This document shows positions 6,236-13,160 of a stretch of DNA of 18,763 nucleotides, piece by piece. Position 1 is the stretch's first letter; each line of letters opens with the position of its first letter. The notes beneath the pieces are model-generated. The model saw nothing but the letters and a program-made list of their open reading frames with translations, searched no databases and was not told the DNA's origin. This DNA is from JAIOPA01 sp036522895 (GTDB lineage: Bacteria > Eisenbacteria > RBG-16-71-46): contig DATDEX010000200.1 of NCBI GenBank assembly GCA_036522895.1, positions 1 to 18,763 of the forward strand, written 5' to 3'. Made by a program: the position numbers and the translations under genes.

Positions 6236-8311
6236 GTGCAACGGGCTCGTTCACGCCGCATTGCGTGCTGCTTGCGGGCGGGCGGTCTGGCGCTGCTGTT
6301 CGTGTCCACACTTGCATTGCGCTCTGCGAGCGCGAGCGAGAGTTTCGGGACCCGGCTCGGCTGGCCGCTCGCCGGCAGCGCGCGTCCACTGCGCGGCGGA
6401 TTCGGCGAGCCGCGCGCCGGTCACTTCCACGCCGGGCTCGACGTGTCCACCGGCGGGCGCACCGGGGCGCCGGTGCTCGCGCCGGGCGCGGGCGTGATCG
6501 AACGCGTGCGCACGTCGGGGGCGGGCTACGGCCGCTCGCTCTACCTGCGCGTGAGCGGCGACCGGCTGCTGGTGTTCGGCCACCTCGACGCCTTCGCGCC
6601 GGAGATCGCGGCGTACGTGGACTCCGTGCAGCGCTCGACGGGGGAATACGAGCAGGACCTCTGGCCGGAGGCCGGACGCTTCCGCGTCGCCGCGGGCGAG
6701 CGGATCGCGTGGAGCGGCGAGAGCGGAGCCGGCCCGCCGCACCTGCACGTCGAGATCCGCCACGGCGACTTCGCGCTGAACCCGCTCCTCGCGGGTCTGG
6801 CCGTGGACGACACGGTGCCGCCGCGGCTCGAGGAGCTGGTGCTCGAGCCGCTCGACGAGCGCTCGTGGGTCGAGCGCGGCGCGTCGCCGCGGGCCGTGCG
6901 GCTCGCGGCCCGGGGCGAGACCCTGGTCGTGGAAGGCCGGGTGCGACTGACCCTGCGCGCGAGCGACGCCACGAACAGCTCGCGCGGGCTGCCGGTGCAC
7001 GCGCTCGGCGCGCGCTGGAACGGCGGCTGGGTCGAGTGCCGCATGGACAGCATCTCGTGGGCGGGGGAGATGGGTCAGCTCGGCTGGCTTCTCGATCGCG
7101 GCCGGGTCACCGGCAGCGGCGGCGTGATCCTCGACGCGCCGGGCGGATTCCGCCCGCGCTTCCTCACGAGCAGCCGGCCGGAGAGTCTCGCCGTGGAGCT
7201 CGTGAGCGTCGCCCCCGGGGTTCCCGCGCGGGCGCTCGAGCTCTACGCGCGCGATGCGGCGGGCAACGTGACGACGCGCCAGGTGTGGCTCCGCGGCCCG
7301 CGGCCGGAGGAGCGCGGAGCCGACACGACGCGCGTGGTGCCGCTCGTCCATCCCAGCCGGCGGCGGAAGGCGGAGCCCGCGGAGCCGAAATGGTCGTTCG
7401 CCAGCCTGCCCGACCAGCGCGTGCGCGTCCGCGTCACCGGCGTGCCGCGCGGACTCCGCGCGCTCCGCATCGAGCGCGGCGGCACGGCGCCGCAGCTCGC
7501 CGGTCATACCGCCGCCACCTGGGACGGCGCGGGCTGGGCCGCCGTGCTCGACTTGAACGGCACGCCGGACGAGGACGGCTTCTGGATCAAAGGCAGGCTC
7601 CCGAGCGGACGCGAATGGTGGCACCGCGGCGCCTACGCGCTCTGGCCGACCGCGAGCCCGCTCTCCGCGCGCGTCGAGGAGTGGGGCTGGGTCACGATCG
7701 ACGCCGCGCACGCGTACGAGACCGGCGTGGCCATGGTGCGCTCGGCGCTCATCACCGACCTGGCCCCCGGGACGAGCGGCATCCGCGCCGCGTTCGAGGT
7801 GGATCCCGCGGATATGCCGCTGCGCGAGCCGGTGCCCGTCACGCTCGCGCTGCCGCCCGGGCTCGACCCGGCGCACACCGGGATGTACCGGCGTGCCGGC
7901 CCGGGGGAGGCGTGGGAGTGGGCCGATGCCGCGTGGGACAGCGCGAGTCGCACGTTCCGCGTGAACGCGGGCTCGCTCGGACAGTTCGCGCTGCTCAGGG
8001 ACGACGCCCCGCCCGTCGTGACGCCGCGTCCCGCGCCGGCACGCGAGCCCGCCGGGCCCTACTCGCGTTGGGCGCTCACCGCGCTCGCGGTCGACCGCGG
8101 GAGTGGTGTGGACGGACGCGTGAGCGGATGGAGCGTGGACGGCCAGCGCGTGCCCACGGAATGGGACGCCGAGATGAGCGTGCTGCGCTGGCGGCCGCTC
8201 CACCCGCCGAAAGCGGGAACGCATCACTACCGGCTCGAGGTCGTCGATCACGCCGGCAACCACGCGGTCCGGAACGGCACGTTTGTGATAGGTTCGCGCT
8301 CGAGGCACTGA
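6236..8311 (+). CDS. Secreted M23-family metallopeptidase with Ig-like domains
   Basis: The product is 691 residues from the GTG at 6236. Residues 1-36 form a Sec signal peptide (Arg-rich start, hydrophobic GGLALLFVSTLAL, then SASA). The LytM/M23 peptidase domain covers about 40-200 with intact zinc ligands: H65-A-G-L-D69 (HxxxD) and H169-L-H171 (HxH), plus the usual FGHL motif. Family members cut peptidoglycan cross-bridges or small peptides in the periplasm. The remaining 490 residues are beta-rich, with Ig-like pieces such as YARDAAGN and a final LEVVDHAGNH segment, far longer than a simple M23 enzyme. The frame is open from 6125, and ATG at 6158 is an alternative start, but it would put about 40 residues before the signal peptide and span the 6193-6228 inverted repeat. 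No clear ribosome site precedes the GTG. The stop is 6 bp before dnaE, so the two may be co-transcribed. Confidence 0.88.
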   Translation: MQRARSRRIACCLRAGGLALLFVSTLALRSASASESFGTRLGWPLAGSARPLRGGFGEPRAGHFHAGLDVSTGGRTGAPVLAPGAGVIERVRTSGAGYGRSLYLRVSGDRLLVFGHLDAFAPEIAAYVDSVQRSTGEYEQDLWPEAGRFRVAAGERIAWSGESGAGPPHLHVEIRHGDFALNPLLAGLAVDDTVPPRLEELVLEPLDERSWVERGASPRAVRLAARGETLVVEGRVRLTLRASDATNSSRGLPVHALGARWNGGWVECRMDSISWAGEMGQLGWLLDRGRVTGSGGVILDAPGGFRPRFLTSSRPESLAVELVSVAPGVPARALELYARDAAGNVTTRQVWLRGPRPEERGADTTRVVPLVHPSRRRKAEPAEPKWSFASLPDQRVRVRVTGVPRGLRALRIERGGTAPQLAGHTAATWDGAGWAAVLDLNGTPDEDGFWIKGRLPSGREWWHRGAYALWPTASPLSARVEEWGWVTIDAAHAYETGVAMVRSALITDLAPGTSGIRAAFEVDPADMPLREPVPVTLALPPGLDPAHTGMYRRAGPGEAWEWADAAWDSASRTFRVNAGSLGQFALLRDDAPPVVTPRPAPAREPAGPYSRWALTALAVDRGSGVDGRVSGWSVDGQRVPTEWDAEMSVLRWRPLHPPKAGTHHYRLEVVDHAGNHAVRNGTFVIGSRSRH
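8289..8294 (+). promoter_or_regulatory. Candidate -10 element of dnaE inside the M23 gene's 3' end
   Basis: GTGATAGGTTCGC (8285-8297) holds TAGGTT about 24 bp before the dnaE ATG and resembles the -10-like motifs at 1780 and 12757. It would give a leader of under 20 nt. It lies within M23 codons, so the base order is also constrained by protein; weak support. Confidence 0.2.
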
Positions 8312-8317
8312 ATCCAG

Positions 8318-11300
8318 ATGAAGCACTCCGATTTCGTCCACCTCCACAACCACAGCGACTACTCGCTGCTCGACGGGGCGAGCCCGATTCCCGCCATGGT
8401 GCGGCGCGCGGCGGCGCTCCAGATGCCCGCGCTCGCGCTCACCGACCACGGGGCGATGTTCGGCGCGGTGGAGTTCTACCAGGAGGCGCGCAAGGCCGGG
8501 GTCAAGCCGATCGTGGGCATGGAGGCCTACGTCACGCGCGGGCGGCTCGGCGATCGCAACCCGAACGACACTGCCCATCACCTGGTGCTGCTCGCGCGGG
8601 ACGAGCGCGGGTTCAAGAACCTCATGCGGCTCGCGAGCCTGGCCTACCTCGAGGGCTTCTACTACAAGCCCCGCGTCGATCACGCGGCGCTCGCCGCGCA
8701 CGCGGAGGGCCTGCTCGCGCTCTCCGCCTGCCCGAAAGGGGAGGTGGCGAGCGACCTGCTCGCCGACCGCGACGACGACGCCCTGCGCACCGCCGGCATG
8801 TACCGCGACATCTTCGGCGCCGACAATTACTTCCTCGAGATCCAGAACCACGGGCTCGAGATCGAGGACAAGATCCGCGGCAAGGTGAGCGCGCTCGCGG
8901 CGCGCACCGGCATTCCGGTCGTGGCGACGAACGACTGCCACTACCTGGAGCACGATCACGTCGAGGCGCAGGACGTGCTCATCTGCATCCAGACCGGCAA
9001 GACCGTCGGTGACGAGAAGCGCATGAAGGCGGTCGCCGGACTCCACTTCCGCTCGCCGGACGAGATGAAGCAGGCGTTCGCGGACCACCCGCAGGCCGTG
9101 CTCAACACGCTCGCCGTGGCCGAGCGCTGCAACCTGCAACTCGACTTCGGCAAGCCGCTGCTGCCCGAGTTCCCGCTCCCGCCGGGGGAGACCGACGCGG
9201 AGTCGTACTTTCGCCGGCTGGCCTGGGAGCAGCTCGGGCACCGCCTCGGGGGCGGCGTCACGGAGGCGCTCCGGCAGCGCTTCCAGTACGAGCTCGACGT
9301 CATCTGCAAGATGGGCTTTGCCTCGTACTTCCTCATCGTCCGCGATTTCATCGAGTTCGCGAAGTCGCACGGCATCGGCGTCGGCCCGGGGCGCGGCTCG
9401 GTGGCGGGATCGCTCGTGGCCTACGCCCTGCGCATCACCGACGTGGACCCGATCAAGCACCAGCTCATCTTCGAGCGCTTCCTCAATCCCGAACGCGTCT
9501 CGATGCCCGACATCGACATCGACTTCGACGACCTGCGCCGCGTCGAGGTGATCGATTACGTGAAGGCGAAATACGGCGAGCACAACGTCACCCAGATCAT
9601 CACGTTCGGCACGATGGGCGCGAAGGGCGTGATGCGTGACGTCGGGCGCGCACTCGGGCTCCCGGTGGCGGAGGTGGATCGCATCGCGCGCATGGTCCCG
9701 GACGGTCTGGGCATCACGCTGGAGAAGGCGCTCGAGCTCACGCCGGACCTGCGCGCCCTGCCGGAGAAGGGCCCGCTCTACGCGAAGCTGCTGCGAAGCG
9801 CGCGGGTGCTGGAAGGGCTCGCGCGTCACAGCTCCGTGCATGCGGCCGGTGTGCTCATCACTCCGGGGCCGCTCACCGACTACGTGCCGCTCTGCCGCCA
9901 GAAGGGCGACCTCGTCACGACCCAGTGGGATATGAAGTCGGTGGAGAAGGCCGGGCTCCTCAAGATGGACTTCCTCGGGCTCCGCACGCTGTCGGTGCTC
10001 CAGGAGTGCGTCGACCTGGTCCGGCGGCACCATGGCGTGGAGCTCGACCTCCAGACGCTGCCCGAGGCCGACGCGAAGGCGTTCCAGCTCTTCCAGGACG
10101 CCGAGACCGTGGCGATCTTCCAGTTCGAGTCCGCGGGCATGCGCGACTACCTGAAGCGCCTGAAGCCCACGGTGTTCGAGGACCTCACGGCCATGAACGC
10201 GCTCTACCGTCCGGGCCCGATGGAGAACATCCCGCACTTCATCGAGTGCAAGCACGGCCGGCTCAAGGTGAAGTACGACCACGCGAAGCTCGTCCCCATC
10301 CTCGAGGGGACCTACGGCGTGTTCGTGTACCAGGAGCAGGTCATGGCGGCGGCGCACGAGCTCGCGGGTTTCAGCATGTCGCAGGCCGACGAGCTCCGCC
10401 GCGCGATGGGGAAGAAGAACGCCGAGGAGATGGCCCGGAAGCGCGCCCAGTTCATCGAGGGTTGCGCCAAGACGTCGCGGATGGCGGAGAAGGTCGCGGA
10501 CAAGGTGTTCACGACCATGGAGAAGTTCGCCGGCTACGGATTCAACAAATCCCACAGCGCCGCCTACGCGCTCGTCGCCTACCAGTGCGCCTGGCTCAAG
10601 GGCAACTACCCGGCCGAGTTCATGGCCGCGACGATGACGAGCGAGATGGGGGACTCCAGCCGCATCCTCACGCTCGTCGAGGAGTGCCGGCGCCTGAAGC
10701 TCGAGCTGCTCCCCCCGGACGTGAACCGCTCGGAGTGGAAGTGCTCGATCGAGGACGGCCGGATCCGGGTCGGGCTCGGCGCGGTGCGCAACGTCGGCCA
10801 GGGCGCGGTCCAGCTGATCCTCCGGGCGCGCGCCGCCGGTGGGCCGTTCCGGGACCTCTTCGAGCTCGCGGGCCGCGTGCCGGCGGGCTCGCTCAATCGC
10901 CGCGTGCTCGAGAGCCTGGTCGCCGCGGGCGCCTGCGATGCGCTGGGATCGCGGCGCGAGCGGCTGTTCGCCGGCGCCGGGTTCGCGCTCGAGCACGCCT
11001 CGGCCGCCCAGCGCGACCGGGCGAGCGGGCAGTCTTCGCTGTTCGGAGACGCGGAAGGCGATGCGGGCCTCGGGCTCGCCGTGGCCCCGCCGCTCCCCGA
11101 GGTCCCGGAGTGGACCGCCCGGGAGCGCGGCGCGCGCGAGAAGGAGGTGCTCGGGTTCTACTTCTCCGAGCACCCGCTCGAGCATTTGCGCGCCGAGATC
11201 GAAAGGGTCGCGACGCACGGCATCGCGCAGGCGCTCGAGCTGGGCGACGGCGCCGAGGTCCGCGTCGTGGGGCTCGTGGGCGAGATCAAGCAGCTCACGA

Positions 11301-11761
11301 CCCGGGCCGGCAAGCTCATGGCCATGGTGGTCCTGGAGGATCTGACGGCGCGGGTCGAGTGCACCGTGTTCCCCGAGGCGTACGAGCAGGCGCGCGCCCA
11401 GCTCGCGACGGAGGTCGTCGTCGTGGCGAGCGGGCGCGTCGAGGTGCGGGACGACCGGGGCGTCAAACTGCTGCTCACGGAGGTCCGCCCGTGGGAGGAT
11501 GCCCGCCACGAGGTGCGCTCGGTCCTGCACATCGAGGTGCGCGCCGAGGACTTGACCGAGGAGCGTATCCTCGGGCTCGACGAGGTGCTCTCGTCGTACC
11601 CCGGCGAGTCGGAGGTCGTGCTGCACATCGTCAAGCCGGATCACTCCCGCATGGCCATGCGCTCGCGCCGCTTCCGCGTGCGCGCGAACGACGGGCTCAT
11701 TGCGGGGCTCAAGTCGCGCGTGCCGAGCTGTCGAGTCCGCTGGGGGAAGGGGGGTTCGTGA
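8318..11761 (+). CDS. dnaE: DNA polymerase III alpha subunit
   Basis: The product is 1147 residues, a normal DnaE length. It is the catalytic subunit of the chromosomal replicase. The N-terminal PHP domain (about 4-210) keeps its metal-site residues (HLHNHSDYS at 8-16, LTDHG, NDCHYLEHDH), so it may still bind metals or proofread. The palm carries the catalytic aspartates in PDIDIDFDD (D398, D400) and KMDFLGLRT (D551). A fingers/HhH segment (KSHSAAYALVAYQCAWLKG near 735-755; GLGAVRNVGQGAV near 816) and a C-terminal OB fold (about 978-1060; VRVVGLVGEIKQL, VECTVFPEAY) follow. No intein or frameshift was seen. The ATG lies 6 bp after the M23 stop and the TGA overlaps the accA start by 4 nt. dnaE-accA adjacency is also known in E. 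coli. Confidence 0.98.
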   Translation: MKHSDFVHLHNHSDYSLLDGASPIPAMVRRAAALQMPALALTDHGAMFGAVEFYQEARKAGVKPIVGMEAYVTRGRLGDRNPNDTAHHLVLLARDERGFKNLMRLASLAYLEGFYYKPRVDHAALAAHAEGLLALSACPKGEVASDLLADRDDDALRTAGMYRDIFGADNYFLEIQNHGLEIEDKIRGKVSALAARTGIPVVATNDCHYLEHDHVEAQDVLICIQTGKTVGDEKRMKAVAGLHFRSPDEMKQAFADHPQAVLNTLAVAERCNLQLDFGKPLLPEFPLPPGETDAESYFRRLAWEQLGHRLGGGVTEALRQRFQYELDVICKMGFASYFLIVRDFIEFAKSHGIGVGPGRGSVAGSLVAYALRITDVDPIKHQLIFERFLNPERVSMPDIDIDFDDLRRVEVIDYVKAKYGEHNVTQIITFGTMGAKGVMRDVGRALGLPVAEVDRIARMVPDGLGITLEKALELTPDLRALPEKGPLYAKLLRSARVLEGLARHSSVHAAGVLITPGPLTDYVPLCRQKGDLVTTQWDMKSVEKAGLLKMDFLGLRTLSVLQECVDLVRRHHGVELDLQTLPEADAKAFQLFQDAETVAIFQFESAGMRDYLKRLKPTVFEDLTAMNALYRPGPMENIPHFIECKHGRLKVKYDHAKLVPILEGTYGVFVYQEQVMAAAHELAGFSMSQADELRRAMGKKNAEEMARKRAQFIEGCAKTSRMAEKVADKVFTTMEKFAGYGFNKSHSAAYALVAYQCAWLKGNYPAEFMAATMTSEMGDSSRILTLVEECRRLKLELLPPDVNRSEWKCSIEDGRIRVGLGAVRNVGQGAVQLILRARAAGGPFRDLFELAGRVPAGSLNRRVLESLVAAGACDALGSRRERLFAGAGFALEHASAAQRDRASGQSSLFGDAEGDAGLGLAVAPPLPEVPEWTARERGAREKEVLGFYFSEHPLEHLRAEIERVATHGIAQALELGDGAEVRVVGLVGEIKQLTTRAGKLMAMVVLEDLTARVECTVFPEAYEQARAQLATEVVVVASGRVEVRDDRGVKLLLTEVRPWEDARHEVRSVLHIEVRAEDLTEERILGLDEVLSSYPGESEVVLHIVKPDHSRMAMRSRRFRVRANDGLIAGLKSRVPSCRVRWGKGGS

Positions 11762-12720
11762 CCGTCTGGCTGGAATTCGAGAAGCCGGTGCTGGAGCTGG
11801 AGCAGAAGATTCAGGACTTGCGCGAGCACGCCTCGGAACACGGGGTCGGCGTCGAGCGCGAGATCGCGGAGCTGGAGAAGAAGGCCGAAGGCATGCGCCG
11901 CGAAATCTACTCGCAGCTCACCCGCTACCAGCGCGTCCAGATCGCGCGGCACCCGCGCCGGCCGTACGCGCTCGATTACATCCGCACCTGCTTCACCGGC
12001 TTCGACGAGCTGCACGGCGACCGCCACTTCGCGGACGATCCGGCGATCGTGGCCGGCCTCGCCTGGCTCGAGCGCCGCGCGGTCATGGTGATCGGCCAGC
12101 AGAAGGGGCGCGACACGAAGGAGAACCTGCTTCGCCGCTTCGGCATGCCGAACCCTGAGGGGTATCGCAAGGCGCTCCGCCTCATGCAGCTCGCCGCCCG
12201 CTTCCGGGTGCCGATCGTGACGCTCGTGGACACCCCGGGCGCCTACCCTGGCCTCGGGGCGGAGGAGCGCGGTCAGGCCGAGGCGATCGCGGTGAACCTG
12301 CGCGAGATGGGAACGTTCGAGGTGCCCATCCTCACGGTCGTGATCGGCGAGGGCGGCTCGGGCGGCGCGCTCGCGATCGCGGTCGCGGATCGGGTGATCA
12401 TGTTCGAGCACTCCGTCTACTCGGTGATCTCGCCCGAGGGCTGCGCCTCGATCCTGTGGCGGGACGGCAAGCAGGGAGCCAAAGCGGCCGAAGCGCTGCG
12501 GCTCGCGGCCCCCGACCTCCTCGAGCTGGCCATCGTGGACGACGTGCTGCCGGAGCCGCTGGGCGGGGCGCACCGCGATCCCGCGGCGGCGGCAGCGACG
12601 CTCAAGGCCGCGATGATCGCGAACCTCGACCAGCTCTCCGGGGTATCGGGACCGGAGCTCGTGAAGCGGCGCGCCGCCCGCTACCGGAAGCTGGGCGTGT
12701 TCCGCGACACGAAGGGGTGA
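11758..12720 (+). CDS. accA: Acetyl-CoA carboxylase carboxyltransferase subunit alpha
   Basis: The product is 320 residues, the usual AccA length. With AccD it moves the carboxyl group from biotin on AccB to acetyl-CoA, giving malonyl-CoA for fatty acid synthesis. Features include an N-terminal coiled region (ELEQKIQDLREHA, EIAELEKKAEGM), the AccA signature IGQQKGRDTKENL, VTLVDTPGAYPGLGAEERGQ (about 153-172) and the oxyanion segment GEGGSGGALAIA (about 195). The GTG start overlaps the dnaE stop as GTGA, with a strong Shine-Dalgarno (GGGGAAGGGGGG) inside the dnaE end, so translational coupling is likely. No accD is present. A GGCCGGCC palindrome follows the stop, with no T-tract. Confidence 0.97.
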   Translation: MTVWLEFEKPVLELEQKIQDLREHASEHGVGVEREIAELEKKAEGMRREIYSQLTRYQRVQIARHPRRPYALDYIRTCFTGFDELHGDRHFADDPAIVAGLAWLERRAVMVIGQQKGRDTKENLLRRFGMPNPEGYRKALRLMQLAARFRVPIVTLVDTPGAYPGLGAEERGQAEAIAVNLREMGTFEVPILTVVIGEGGSGGALAIAVADRVIMFEHSVYSVISPEGCASILWRDGKQGAKAAEALRLAAPDLLELAIVDDVLPEPLGGAHRDPAAAAATLKAAMIANLDQLSGVSGPELVKRRAARYRKLGVFRDTKG

Positions 12721-12735
12721 GGCCGGCCGGCTCGC

Positions 12736-12762
12736 TTGGGCGCCGGGCGACTATGCTAGACT
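12736..12762 (+). promoter_or_regulatory. Candidate promoter for the Trm112 / porU-like / porV-like genes
   Basis: TTGGGC (12736-12741) is 15 bp before TAGACT (12757-12762), and an overlapping TATGCT (12752-12757) is also -10-like. Transcription would start near 12769, giving a leader of about 205 nt that carries the hairpin series before the ATG at 12976. The spacer is short and the region GC-rich, so this is a guess supported by position right after accA. Confidence 0.35.
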
Positions 12763-12792
12763 CGCCCCGCGCGTTTTTCACCCGCGTTGCCG

Positions 12793-12945
12793 CCGGGTCG
12801 TTCGCGGCGCTGCCCGGAGGCTCGCGGTGATGTTCGCTGCGAAGCTCGCAACCACAGGTTCGTTGGAGGACAACGCCAGGTCACTGGTCACTCCCTGGTC
12901 CGGGCCGCTCTCGGCCCGTTCCGTTCCGGCCGGTGCGACCGGCCG
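12793..12945 (+). promoter_or_regulatory. Structured leader RNA with six adjacent hairpins
   Basis: The stems, in order, are CCGGG/CCCGG (12793-12797, 12813-12817); TGCGA/TCGCA with an AGC loop (12838-12850); CGTTG/CAACG with a GAGGA loop (12861-12875); CCAGG/CCTGG (12876-12898); CGGGCCG/CGGCCCG with a CTCT loop (12901-12918); and CGGCCGGT/ACCGGCCG with a GCG loop (12927-12945). All are perfect and most are nearly back to back, which is more order than a non-coding GC-rich gap would be expected to show. It lies in the long leader of the Trm112 gene and could be a cis-regulatory RNA or a separate small RNA. I do not recognise a known family: there are no T-box, SRP, RNase P, 6S or common riboswitch signatures. 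The frame open through here (from 12787) does not look coding. Confidence 0.4.
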
Positions 12946-12975
12946 TCCCGAAGCCCCGGCTGCACGAGGAGTCCC

Positions 12976-13143
12976 ATGGCGTTGAGTCCCGACCTGCTGG
13001 CCATCCTGGTCTGTCCCGCCTGCAAAGGCGACCTGGCTTACGACGCGTCCGCGAACACGCTCACCTGTCCCGCCTGCCGGCTTCGCTACAAGGTGGTGGA
13101 CGACATCCCGGTGATGCTCGTGGACGAGGCCGAGAAGCTCTGA
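12976..13143 (+). CDS. Trm112 / UPF0434 family zinc-ribbon protein
   Basis: The product is 55 residues, typical for this small family (E. coli YcaR-like). Two CxxC pairs, C13/C16 and C31/C34, form a zinc ribbon, and the family signature follows (LRYKVVDDIPVML at residues 36-48). In eukaryotes and archaea Trm112 activates methyltransferases; the bacterial role is less clear. The ATG at 12976 is preceded by GAGGAG (12966-12971) and begins the conserved region, so the longer frame to 12787 through the hairpin leader is rejected. The C25 peptidase begins about 17 nt after the stop, suggesting a shared transcript, though the functional link may be accidental. Confidence 0.9.
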   Translation: MALSPDLLAILVCPACKGDLAYDASANTLTCPACRLRYKVVDDIPVMLVDEAEKL

Positions 13144-13160
13144 TCACTCGGCTCTTGCGC

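Noticed and set aside
6229..9012. A 927-codon plus-strand frame across the M23-dnaE junction.
   Set aside because: Out of frame with both genes, Arg-rich, no recognisable domains.
6251..11644. A 1797-codon open frame on the minus strand opposite the M23 and dnaE genes.
   Set aside because: It is antisense to firm genes. Strong third-position GC removes stop codons in the opposite frame; the translation is Arg/His/Glu-rich without domains.
12838..12880. Possible tRNA-like element (GGTTCG as a T-loop, nearby stems).
   Set aside because: No acceptor stem, D-arm or anticodon arm of the right size could be built around it.
12787..12975. N-terminal extension of the Trm112 protein.
   Set aside because: Non-conserved Arg/Pro/Gly-rich sequence that covers the hairpin series; the ATG at 12976 has a good ribosome site and begins the family homology.
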